NCBI RefSeq assembly: GCF_016464385.1
Contig: NZ_JADMLH010000021.1
Coordinates: 62,001-126,000 of the forward strand
Direction of reading: 5' to 3'
Length of the DNA: 64,000 bases
Source: Nucisporomicrobium flavum
GTDB taxonomy: Bacteria; Actinomycetota; Actinomycetes; Mycobacteriales; Micromonosporaceae
In this document: positions 52,725 to 60,492 of the stretch, one piece after another
How the letters are laid out: each line of letters begins with the position of its first letter
Position numbering within the stretch: the first letter of the stretch is position 1
The notes under the pieces: generated by a model
What the model was told of the DNA's origin: nothing
The model's database searches: none
Seen by the model: only the letters and a program-made list of their open reading frames with translations
Program-made: the position numbers and the translations under genes

Positions 52725-52918
52725 TCGGCCGGAAGCAGACTCATCTTGTAGTCGACCCGGTCGTCCTCGACCAGGCTGACCTGGGTGACCCCGGCGGCGG
52801 CCAGCTCGCGCCAGGCCTGGCCGATCCACGACTCGGCGTCGGCCTGGCTGCTGAACGTCTCGGCCGGGCCGGCCACGGGCTGCCCGTCGACGCCCTCGTA
52901 CCGCCAACTCCACGGCAT
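52721..52918 (-). CDS. Conserved actinobacterial small protein
   Basis: 65 residues from ATG 52918, with GGAGGA 7 bases upstream. Sequence MPWSWRYEGVDGQPVAGPAE, then FSSQADAESWIGQAWRELAAAGV and VSLVEDDRVDYKMSL. I recall this family as a widespread actinobacterial protein of unknown function. It overlaps the M50 protease start by 4 bases, suggesting a linked role. No cysteines or membrane segments. Confidence 0.8.
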   Translation of the reverse strand: MPWSWRYEGVDGQPVAGPAETFSSQADAESWIGQAWRELAAAGVTQVSLVEDDRVDYKMSLLPAE

Positions 52919-53113
52919 GCGGTCGTCCTCCTCGATGTGGCGGATGCTTGCGTCCCACCCTACGGTGTACCCGCCGCCGCGCCCGCCCGGGCGCGCACGC
53001 GCCGCTCCCGCGGGGGGCCGGCACGCGGAAGACGGCCGTGCCCGCCCGGGCGCGCGCACGCGAGAACCGGGCGGACGGCAAGGGCCGGGCCGCATGATCG
53101 CCGGCGACGGATC

Positions 53114-53119
53114 TAAGGT
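53114..53119 (+). promoter_or_regulatory. Leaderless promoter -10 box (TAAGGT) of the cobU-cobT fusion
   Basis: TAAGGT, 7 bases, then ATG 53127. The 208-base gap before it holds two copies of a CGCCCGCCCGGGCGCGC palindromic stretch but no gene and no recognisable cobalamin riboswitch. Confidence 0.5.
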
Positions 53120-53126
53120 ACGGGGC

Positions 53127-54938
53127 ATGTCTGCTGACGGGTGGAGTTCGGTCCTGGTGCTCGGCGGGATCCGGTCCGGCAAGTCCGCGTTCGCCGAGGC
53201 GCTGGTGGCGTCCGCGCCGTCGGTGCGGTACGTCGCCACGGCCGTGGGCGGCGAGGACGATCCGGAGTGGCGCGGCCGCATCGAGGCGCACCAGCGGCGC
53301 CGGCCGCAGTCCTGGACCACCGAGGAGACCGGCGCCGACCCGGCGCGCCTGGCCACGCTGCTGGCCGAGGCGAAGCCCGACGAAACGCTGCTCGTGGACG
53401 ACCTGGGTGGCTGGGTGGCCGCCCTGCTCGACCCGGCGAACCAGCCCAACGACGACGTCGCCACGGTGACCGCGCTGGCCGAGGCCGTACGGTCATGCGC
53501 CGCGCGGGTGGTCGTGGTGAGCCCCGAGGTCGGCCTCTCGCTGGTGCCGGCGACCCCGGTGGGGCGTGCTTTCGCCGACGCGCTCGGTACGGCGAACCAG
53601 GCCCTGGCCGACGCCTGCGACCGGGTGGCGTTCGTGGTGGCGGGCCGGCCGACGTGGCTGAAGACCGGCGCCGCCGAGCCTGGCATCGTGACCGACGTCC
53701 AGGCCGAGGACAGCACCGCCGAGGTTCCCGCCGCGCCGCAGCACGACGCGATGACCGCCGCGATGACCGCCGCGGTGGCGAGCGCTACGCCGGCCAAGCC
53801 GCTCACCTTCGGCGAAGCCGATCGGACCGACCGGGCCGATGCGGCCGCTCCGATCCCCCGCGACACGGTGATCGAGGCCGGGATGGATCTCCCGCTGCCC
53901 GACGGCGACGCCGGCCCGGACGCCCGCGACCGCCTCGAGCGCGTCGACCTGCCCGGCGCGGGGATCGGCGTGCTGATCGAGGCGGTCGAGTTCGCCGCCG
54001 GCACCCAGGCCACCGCCACCCCGCGGCCGTGGGGCCGGGTACGCGTCCTGCTGTTCGACGGCCGGCACGACGGCGGCGCGACGGCGGGCGCCGACCCCCA
54101 GGACTCGGAGCGGCGCGCCGCCGAGGCGGAGACCGGCGAGGGCGCGCTGGCCCGGCTGGCCGCCACCGCCGACGCCGACATCGCCGTGGTCCGGGTGCCC
54201 GCCTCCGGCGCCATGGAGGACGGCCCGGTGCTGGACGCGGCGACCGTCGACGCGGCGCTGCGGCAGGGCTGGGAGCTGGCCTTCGCGGCCGCGGACGACG
54301 GGCGCGACGCCCTGATCATCGGCGCGTGCGGCACGGGTACGGACGCGGCCGCCACCGCCGTGGTCGCCGCGACCACCGGCGCCGAGCCGGTCGCGGTGCT
54401 GCCCCGGGTTCTCGTGCCCGGCGGCCGCTATGACGACGAGGCGTGGATGCGGCGCTGCGCGGCCGTCCGAGACGCCATGCACCGCGTCCGGCAGGAGCCG
54501 CGCGGCGCGAAGGACGTGCTGGCCCAGCTGGGCGGCGCGGACCTGGCCGTGGCCACGGGCGCGGTGCTGGGTGCGGCAGCCTGCCGGATCCCGGTGCTGG
54601 TGGACGGCCCGGTGGGCATCGCGGCGGGGCTCGTCGCCCGGGATCTGTCCTCGCAGAGCCGGCACTGGCTGCTGCTCGCCGACGCGGGCCGGCAGGAGCT
54701 GGTCCGCCAGGGCGCCGACGTGCTGGGCCTGACCCCGGTGCTGGAGCTCGGCCTGGACCTGGGCGAGGGGGCGAACTCACTGGCCGCCCTGCCGCTGCTG
54801 CGGTCGGCGATCGCGCTGGCCGGCCTGCTGCCGGTGCACCCGGCCCTGCTCGCGACGCCGGGCGACGGCGGGCTGAGCGACGACGACGCCGAGTTCATCG
54901 AGCCCGAGCCGGACGGCCCCGGCCCGGCCAGTGTGTGA
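53127..54938 (+). CDS. cobU: Fused CobU (adenosylcobinamide kinase/guanylyltransferase) and CobT-like protein
   Basis: 603 residues. N-terminal CobU (about 8-185): P-loop GGIRSGKSAFAEAL, HQRRRPQSWTTEE, LVDDLGGW, VVSPEVGLSLVPATPVGR. A variable linker (about 190-270). C-terminal CobT-like domain (about 275-590): GGADLAVATGAVLGAAACRIPVLVDGP and LDLGEGANSLAAL, where the Glu matches the catalytic Glu of LGEGTGA. But the usual GEMGIGNTT is replaced by GACGTGTDAAA and DHGV by DGRHDGG. It works in the lower cobalamin loop; the CobT half is either a variant or altered. Overlaps cobS by 8 bases. Confidence 0.85.
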   Translation: MSADGWSSVLVLGGIRSGKSAFAEALVASAPSVRYVATAVGGEDDPEWRGRIEAHQRRRPQSWTTEETGADPARLATLLAEAKPDETLLVDDLGGWVAALLDPANQPNDDVATVTALAEAVRSCAARVVVVSPEVGLSLVPATPVGRAFADALGTANQALADACDRVAFVVAGRPTWLKTGAAEPGIVTDVQAEDSTAEVPAAPQHDAMTAAMTAAVASATPAKPLTFGEADRTDRADAAAPIPRDTVIEAGMDLPLPDGDAGPDARDRLERVDLPGAGIGVLIEAVEFAAGTQATATPRPWGRVRVLLFDGRHDGGATAGADPQDSERRAAEAETGEGALARLAATADADIAVVRVPASGAMEDGPVLDAATVDAALRQGWELAFAAADDGRDALIIGACGTGTDAAATAVVAATTGAEPVAVLPRVLVPGGRYDDEAWMRRCAAVRDAMHRVRQEPRGAKDVLAQLGGADLAVATGAVLGAAACRIPVLVDGPVGIAAGLVARDLSSQSRHWLLLADAGRQELVRQGADVLGLTPVLELGLDLGEGANSLAALPLLRSAIALAGLLPVHPALLATPGDGGLSDDDAEFIEPEPDGPGPASV

Positions 54939-55653
54939 CGGGCTCCGCCTGGCTTTGACCACGCTGACGGTCCTGCCGGTCCGCGCCGGACGGATCGACC
55001 GGCGGGTGGCGGCCCGTGCGATGAGCCTCGCCCCGCTGGTGGGTGCCCTGCTCGGCCTCGTCCTGACCGGGGTGCACGCGGCGCTGCCGGACGGGCTGCT
55101 CGGCGCGACGGTGACGGTCGCCGTGGGGGTGCTGCTGACCCGGGGGCTGCACCTGGACGGGCTCGCCGACACGGTGGACGCGCTGGGGTCGTACCGGTCC
55201 GGGGACGCGGCGCTGGAGATCATGAAGAAGCCGGACATCGGCCCGTTCGGCGTGGCCGCGATCGCGCTCACGCTGCTCATCCAGGCCGCCGCGCTGACCG
55301 AGGTGGGCCCGTGGGCGATCGTCGCCGCGTGGGCGACGGGACGGCTGGGCATCGTGCTGGCCTGCCGCCGCGGCGTGCCGGCCGCGCGGCCCGACGGTCT
55401 CGGCGCGCTGGTCGCCGCCACCGTTCCCACTCCCCTGGTGGCGGCGATCGCGGTCGTCGTCGCGGCGGGCGCGGTGTGGGCGGTGCCGGACCGGCCGTGG
55501 GCGGGCCCGGCGATCGTGGCCGCGGTGGTGGTCGCCGTGCTCCTGCTGCTGCGTCACGCCGTACGGCGCTTCGGCGGCATCACCGGCGACGTGCTGGGCG
55601 CCGTCACGGAGGTCGCGACGACGCTGACCTTGCTCGGGCTCGCGCTGGCGTAG
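54931..55653 (+). CDS. cobS: Adenosylcobinamide-GDP ribazoletransferase (CobS)
   Basis: 240 residues, strongly hydrophobic with about six membrane segments. Family motif GLHLDGLADTVDALG (acidic Mg site) and the second acidic DIGPFGVAAIAL region. It joins GDP-cobinamide to alpha-ribazole. The GTG start lies inside the end of the cobU-cobT gene (8-base overlap), so the two are coupled, placing the lower-ligand assembly steps in one transcript. Confidence 0.93.
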   Translation: MCDGLRLALTTLTVLPVRAGRIDRRVAARAMSLAPLVGALLGLVLTGVHAALPDGLLGATVTVAVGVLLTRGLHLDGLADTVDALGSYRSGDAALEIMKKPDIGPFGVAAIALTLLIQAAALTEVGPWAIVAAWATGRLGIVLACRRGVPAARPDGLGALVAATVPTPLVAAIAVVVAAGAVWAVPDRPWAGPAIVAAVVVAVLLLLRHAVRRFGGITGDVLGAVTEVATTLTLLGLALA

Positions 55654-55657
55654 CGCC

Positions 55658-56761
55658 TCAGCGCACCGACGTCTGCACGAACGGCGGCTTCACGATCCGC
55701 GCCGCGGTCCGCCGGCCCCGGATGTCGATCTCGACCTCGTCGCCCTCGGCGAGCCCGGCGGCCGTGTCGAGCAGCGCCAGCGCGATGCCGACCTTCTTCG
55801 TGGGCGAGAACGTGCCGCTGGTCGTCTCGCCGACGAGCGTGCTGCCGGCGTACACCTGCATGTGTCCCCGCGGGATGCCGCGGCCCGTCAGCTCCAGGCC
55901 GCGCAGCGACCGCCGGGGGCCCTGCTTCTTCTCGGCGAGCAGCACGTCGCGGCCCCAGAACGCCGGCTTGGACCAGCCGACCGCCCAGCCGGAGCGCGCC
56001 TGCACCGGGGTGATCTCCAGCGACAGCTCCTGGCCGTGCAGCGGGTAGCCCATCTCCGTGCGCAGCGTGTCGCGCGCGCCCAGCCCGCACGGACGCACGC
56101 CCGCCGCGACCAGCGCGTCCCACACCCGCGTCGCATCGGCCCACGGCACGACCAGCTCGTAGCCGACCTCGCCGGTGTACCCGGTGCGGCAGACGATCAG
56201 CTCGACGCCGTCGACACGGCCGGTGGAGAACGACATGTACTCGTGCTCGACCGGCAGCCCCAGCGCCTTGACGGTGTCCGGCGACTGCGGGCCCTGCACC
56301 GCGAGGACGGCGTGGTCGCGGTGCTCGTCGCGTACGGTCACACCCGCCGGAGCGGCCGCGGCCAGCCGGCGCACGACCTCGGCGGTGTTCGCGGCGTTCG
56401 GGATCAGGAAGACCTCGTCCGGCCCGATCAGGTACGCGATCAGGTCGTCGACCACCCCGCCGCTCGCGTCGTCGCAGCACAGCGTGTACTGCGCCTTGCC
56501 CGGCCGGATGCGCCCAAGGTCGTTGGTGAGGCAGGCGTTGACGAACTCCGCCGCGCCCGGCCCGGACACCCGCGCCTTGCCCAGGTGGGACACGTCGAAG
56601 ACGCCGACGGCCTCGCGGACGGCCGCGTGCTCGCGCAGCACACCGCCCCCGGCGTACTCCAGCGGCATCTCCCAGCCGCCGAACGCGGCGAACTTGGCGC
56701 CCAGAGCGCTGTGGCGCTCGTGCAGGGGCGAACGGAGCAGGGGCGTGGCGTCGGTGGACAT
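55658..56761 (-). CDS. gcvT: Aminomethyltransferase, glycine cleavage T protein
   Basis: 367 residues. Tetrahydrofolate-dependent step of glycine cleavage. Motifs: SPLHERHSALGAKFAAFGGWEMP, GVFDVSHLGK, YTLCCDDASGGVVDDLIAYL, GYTGEVGYEL and LRTEMGYPLHGQEL. Start ATG 56761 with TAAGTT 7 bases before it (leaderless). Convergent with cobS (5 bases apart). gcvP and gcvH are not in the window. Confidence 0.94.
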   Translation of the reverse strand: MSTDATPLLRSPLHERHSALGAKFAAFGGWEMPLEYAGGGVLREHAAVREAVGVFDVSHLGKARVSGPGAAEFVNACLTNDLGRIRPGKAQYTLCCDDASGGVVDDLIAYLIGPDEVFLIPNAANTAEVVRRLAAAAPAGVTVRDEHRDHAVLAVQGPQSPDTVKALGLPVEHEYMSFSTGRVDGVELIVCRTGYTGEVGYELVVPWADATRVWDALVAAGVRPCGLGARDTLRTEMGYPLHGQELSLEITPVQARSGWAVGWSKPAFWGRDVLLAEKKQGPRRSLRGLELTGRGIPRGHMQVYAGSTLVGETTSGTFSPTKKVGIALALLDTAAGLAEGDEVEIDIRGRRTAARIVKPPFVQTSVR

Positions 56762-56768
56762 GAGTGGC

Positions 56769-56774
56769 AACTTA
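56769..56774 (-). promoter_or_regulatory. Leaderless promoter -10 box (TAAGTT) of gcvT
   Basis: Minus strand TAAGTT, 7 bases, ATG 56761. No glycine riboswitch-like structure can be recognised upstream. Confidence 0.55.
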
Positions 56775-56898
56775 CCCGTGACCTTGCATGTGGTTAGCAT
56801 CGGCGGGACACGCCGTCCGGGCGACCCGCACCGGACGGACCATCCGCCGGAGCCGCCCACGAGGGAGCTCCGGCCCCAGTCGCCCGCGGAGAGCCCGA

Positions 56899-58449
56899 GT
56901 GACCCACCCCGCCCCCACCTTGAGCCTGGTCGACAGCGACCCCGCCGAACTGGCCGTCGATGCGCTGGTCATCGGCCTGCACAGCCAGCCCGACGAGGCC
57001 GGTGCGCTGCTGCCGGCGGCCGGCGCGGAGAGCATCGCCGCCGCATTCGACGGCCGGCTCACCGCGACCCTGGCGCTGCTGGGCGCGACCGGCGCCCCCG
57101 GCGAGGTGACCAAGCTGGCCACGCTGGGCACGGTCGCCGCGCCGCTGATCGTCGCGGTCGGGCTGGGCGACGAGCCGTCCGGTTCGGCGCCCGCCCCGGA
57201 GACGCTGCGGCGCGGCGCGGGCGCGGCCGTCCGGGCCCTCGCCGGCAGCGGCACGGTGGCGCTGGCCCTGCCGGTGCCCGACGATGCCGACGCGCCCGCG
57301 GTGCTGCGCGCGATCCTCGAGGGTGCGCTGCTGGGCTCGTACCGCTTCGCCGGCTACAAGACGAAGCCGCAGCCGGGCCGCCGCGACCCGGTCACCGCGC
57401 TGCAGCTCGTGGTGCCGGACGCCGCCGACGCCGCCGCCGGCACCGAGGTCACCCGCGCCGAGGCCGTCTCCCGGGCCGTGCGCCTGACCCGCGACTGGGT
57501 GAACACCGCCCCCAACGACCTGCGGCCCCCGGCGTTCGCCGACGCGGTCGTGGCGGCCGCCGAGGGCACCGGCCTGGAGGTCGAGGTGCTCGACTTCGAG
57601 GCGCTCAAGGCGGGCGGCTACGGCGGCATCGTCGCGGTCGGCCAGGGCTCCGAGGCGCCCCCGCGGCTGGTCAAGCTCAGCTACACCCCCGAGGGTGTGG
57701 CGAACCCCAAGCGGGTCGCGCTGGTCGGCAAGGGCATCACGTTCGACACCGGCGGCATCAGCATCAAGCCCACCGCCGGCATGTGGGAGATGAAGTCCGA
57801 CATGGCCGGTGCCGCCGCCGTCGGCGCCACGATGCTGGCCGTCGCCGCGCTCAAGCCGTCGGTCGCGGTCACCGGCTACCTCGCGATGGCCGAGAACATG
57901 CCGTCGGGCACCGCGTACCGGCCGGGCGACGTCATCACGATGTTCAACGGCAAGCGCGTCGAGGTGCTCAACACCGACGCCGAGGGCCGCATGGTGCTCG
58001 GCGACGCCATCGCCCGGGCCTGCGCGGACGGCACCGACTACGTCTTCGAGACGTCCACGCTGACCGGCGGCCAGGTCGTCGCGCTGGGCAAGCGCATCGC
58101 GGGCGTCATGGGCGACCCGGAGACGTGCGAGCGGGTCAAGGCGGCCGGCGAGTCGGTCGGCGAGCCCGCCTGGCCGATGCCGCTGCCGGACGACGTGCGC
58201 AAGGGCATGGAGTCGGAGATCGCCGACATCAGCCAGGTCAACGCGAGCATGGACCGCGCCGGCCACATGCTGCAGGGCGGCGTGTTCCTGCGCGAGTTCG
58301 TCGCCGAGGGCGTGCCGTGGGCGCACATCGACATCGCCGGGCCGTCGTACCACTCCGGCGAGGCGACCGGCTACTGGACGAAGGGCGGCACGGGCGTCCC
58401 GGTCCGCACGTTCCTCGCGCTCATCGACGACGTCGCCGCCAACGGATAA
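56899..58449 (+). CDS. pepA: Leucyl aminopeptidase (M17)
   Basis: 516 residues from GTG 56899. N-terminal macro-like domain, then the catalytic domain with two metal ions: LVGKGITFDTGGISIKP (Lys and Asp ligands), MKSDMAGAAAV and NTDAEGRMVLGDAI (Asp, Glu, Arg). Cleaves N-terminal residues from peptides in the cytoplasm; hexameric in known members. GAG ribosome-binding site is weak. Homologue of mycobacterial pepB, which also neighbours gcvT and the lipoamide genes. Confidence 0.93.
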   Translation: MTHPAPTLSLVDSDPAELAVDALVIGLHSQPDEAGALLPAAGAESIAAAFDGRLTATLALLGATGAPGEVTKLATLGTVAAPLIVAVGLGDEPSGSAPAPETLRRGAGAAVRALAGSGTVALALPVPDDADAPAVLRAILEGALLGSYRFAGYKTKPQPGRRDPVTALQLVVPDAADAAAGTEVTRAEAVSRAVRLTRDWVNTAPNDLRPPAFADAVVAAAEGTGLEVEVLDFEALKAGGYGGIVAVGQGSEAPPRLVKLSYTPEGVANPKRVALVGKGITFDTGGISIKPTAGMWEMKSDMAGAAAVGATMLAVAALKPSVAVTGYLAMAENMPSGTAYRPGDVITMFNGKRVEVLNTDAEGRMVLGDAIARACADGTDYVFETSTLTGGQVVALGKRIAGVMGDPETCERVKAAGESVGEPAWPMPLPDDVRKGMESEIADISQVNASMDRAGHMLQGGVFLREFVAEGVPWAHIDIAGPSYHSGEATGYWTKGGTGVPVRTFLALIDDVAANG

Positions 58450-58470
58450 CCCACTTCACACGTACGGGCA

Positions 58471-58504
58471 CAGCAGGCGCGCGTGGCACACGCCGCGCCT
58501 GCTG
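58471..58504. terminator. Hairpin between pepA and the convergent hypothetical gene
   Basis: CAGCAGGCGCG and CGCGCCTGCTG form an 11-bp perfect stem around a 12-base loop, 22 bases after the pepA stop. Likely a bidirectional terminator. Confidence 0.55.
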
Positions 58505-58540
58505 CCGTCCCGGCCTGATCACGCAGCCGCCGGGCCGGCC

Positions 58541-58861
58541 TTACGCCGGGCGGCGTTTCTGGCGGGCGTTGTAGTCCCGCATCCGCTGCGGGTAGCCCAT
58601 CAGCCGGATGTCGTAGATCGGCATCGCCAGCTGGTGCGCGAAGCGCCGGGCGGCCTCCGGCGACTCGATGCGCCGCCGGGTCCACTCGCCGTCGTGGGCG
58701 ATCAGCAGGATGGTGGTCTCGGTCACCGTGGTCCGGGGCTCGATGAACGCCTCGACGCCGCGCCGGGAACGCACGAACTCGGCAAGGTACTCGAGATCCG
58801 CTCGATCCGCAGGTCGCCCGCTCGTGCGTGTGGGCTCCCTGCGCCTCCGGAACCAGGCCAC
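58541..58861 (-). CDS. Conserved hypothetical actinobacterial protein
   Basis: 106 residues from GTG 58861, with GAGGAGG 5 bases upstream; an ATG at 58921 would add 20 residues without a comparable site. The sequence begins VAWFRRRREPTRTSGRP and continues as an alpha/beta fold: ADLEYLAEFVRSRRGVEAFIEP, TILLIAHDGEWTRRRI, AMPIYDIRLMGYPQRMRDY. I recall it as a conserved actinobacterial family with no function. Convergent with pepA and divergent from lpdA. Confidence 0.75.
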   Translation of the reverse strand: MAWFRRRREPTRTSGRPADRADLEYLAEFVRSRRGVEAFIEPRTTVTETTILLIAHDGEWTRRRIESPEAARRFAHQLAMPIYDIRLMGYPQRMRDYNARQKRRPA

Positions 58862-59055
58862 CGACCCTCCTCGGGACTCAACTGCCGCAAGGGTACGTGT
58901 TAGCCACGTGTCATTGGGCACCTGACTGCGTCCGACGGTTCGTCAAGTGACAAGATGACCTGGAGAGCTGTGACCGTTTCCACCATGTGACCCATGCGGC
59001 AACGGCAGATCACCGACGGCAAGATGATCAAACGGCAACGCGATCGGGAGTAGAC

Positions 59056-60441
59056 GTGAGCCAGCCTGGCGGAACCTTCGACATCGTGATCCTCGGCGCC
59101 GGCAGCGGTGGCTACGCGGCCGCCCTGCGCGCGGCGGAGCTCGACCTCTCGGTGGCGTTGATCGACAAGGCCGAGCTGGGCGGCACGTGCCTGCACCGCG
59201 GCTGCATCCCCACCAAGGCGCTGCTGCACGCCGCGGAGCTGGCCGACCAGACCCGCGAGAGCGAGCAGTTCGGCATCAAGGCGGACCTCGTCGGCATCGA
59301 CATGGCCGGGGTCAACGCGTACAAGGACGGCGTCGTGGGCCGCCTCTACAAGGGGCTGCAGGGTCTGCTCAAGCAGGACAAGATCACCCTGGTGCAGGGC
59401 GCGGGCAAGCTCGTCTCGCAGGACACCGTCGAGGTGGACGGTCAGCGCTACACCGGCCGCAACGTCATCCTGGCCACCGGTTCGTACTCGCGGTCGCTGC
59501 CCGGCCTGGAGGTCGACGGCAAGCGCGTGCTGACAAGCGAGCACGCCCTCAAGCTCGACCGCGTGCCCAGCTCCGCGATCGTGCTCGGCGGCGGCGTGAT
59601 CGGCGTCGAGTTCGCCAGCGTGTGGAAGTCCTTCGGCGCGGACGTGACGATCCTGGAGGCGCTGCCCCGGCTCGTCGCCGCCGAGGACGAGGAGGTCTCG
59701 AAGGCCGTCGAGCGGGCGTTCCGCAAGCGGAAGATCAACTTCAAGGTCGGCAAGCCGTTCGAGAAGATCGAGCACACCGAGAACGGCGTCCGGGCCACCA
59801 TCGCCGGCGGCGAGACCGTCGAGGCCGAGATCCTGCTGGTCGCCGTGGGCCGCGGCCCGACGACCCAGGGCCTGGGCTACGAGGAGCAGGGCATCACGCT
59901 GGACCGCGGCTTCGTGATCACCAACGAGCGGCTGCACACCGGCGTCGGCACCATCTACGCGGTCGGCGACATCGTCCCCGGCCTGCAGCTCGCGCACCGC
60001 GGCTTCCAGCAGGGCATCTTCGTCGCCGAGGAGATCGCGGGGCTGCGCCCGGCCGTCATCGACGAGGCCGGCATCCCGCGCGTCACCTACTCCGACCCCG
60101 AGGTCGCCTCGGTCGGGCTCACCGAGGCCAAGGCCAAGGAGCAGTACGGCGCGGACAAGGTCTCGACGTACAGCTACAACCTGGGCGGCAACGGCAAGAG
60201 CCAGATCCTCAAGACCCAGGGCTTCGTCAAGCTGGTCCGGGTCGAGGACGGTCCGGTGGTCGGCGTGCACATGGTCGGCGCCCGGATGGGCGAGCTCGTC
60301 GGCGAGGCGCAGCTGATCTACAACTGGGAGGCCTTCCCCGCGGAGGTGGCCCAGCTGGTGCACGCGCACCCGACGCAGAACGAGGCGCTCGGCGAGGCCT
60401 TCCTGGCCCTCGCGGGCAAGCCCCTGCACGCACACGCCTGA
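59056..60441 (+). CDS. lpdA: Dihydrolipoyl dehydrogenase (E3)
   Basis: 461 residues from GTG 59056, GGGAG 6 bases upstream. FAD-binding DIVILGAGSGGYAAALRAAE, redox disulfide in GGTCLHRGCIPTK, NAD-binding IVLGGGVIGVEFASVW and the C-terminal active His-Glu in HAHPTQNEALGE. It re-oxidises dihydrolipoamide for 2-oxoacid dehydrogenases. It lies 51 bases before the E2 gene, so they form an E3-E2 pair. Confidence 0.95.
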   Translation: MSQPGGTFDIVILGAGSGGYAAALRAAELDLSVALIDKAELGGTCLHRGCIPTKALLHAAELADQTRESEQFGIKADLVGIDMAGVNAYKDGVVGRLYKGLQGLLKQDKITLVQGAGKLVSQDTVEVDGQRYTGRNVILATGSYSRSLPGLEVDGKRVLTSEHALKLDRVPSSAIVLGGGVIGVEFASVWKSFGADVTILEALPRLVAAEDEEVSKAVERAFRKRKINFKVGKPFEKIEHTENGVRATIAGGETVEAEILLVAVGRGPTTQGLGYEEQGITLDRGFVITNERLHTGVGTIYAVGDIVPGLQLAHRGFQQGIFVAEEIAGLRPAVIDEAGIPRVTYSDPEVASVGLTEAKAKEQYGADKVSTYSYNLGGNGKSQILKTQGFVKLVRVEDGPVVGVHMVGARMGELVGEAQLIYNWEAFPAEVAQLVHAHPTQNEALGEAFLALAGKPLHAHA

Positions 60442-60492
60442 TTCCCGATCGACACACCAAACCGATCGCAAGCGGTTAAGGAGTTCTGAGAC

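Noticed and set aside
52919..53126. Cobalamin riboswitch before the cobU-cobT gene
   Set aside because: I could not find the B12-box pattern, and the leaderless promoter leaves no room for a leader.
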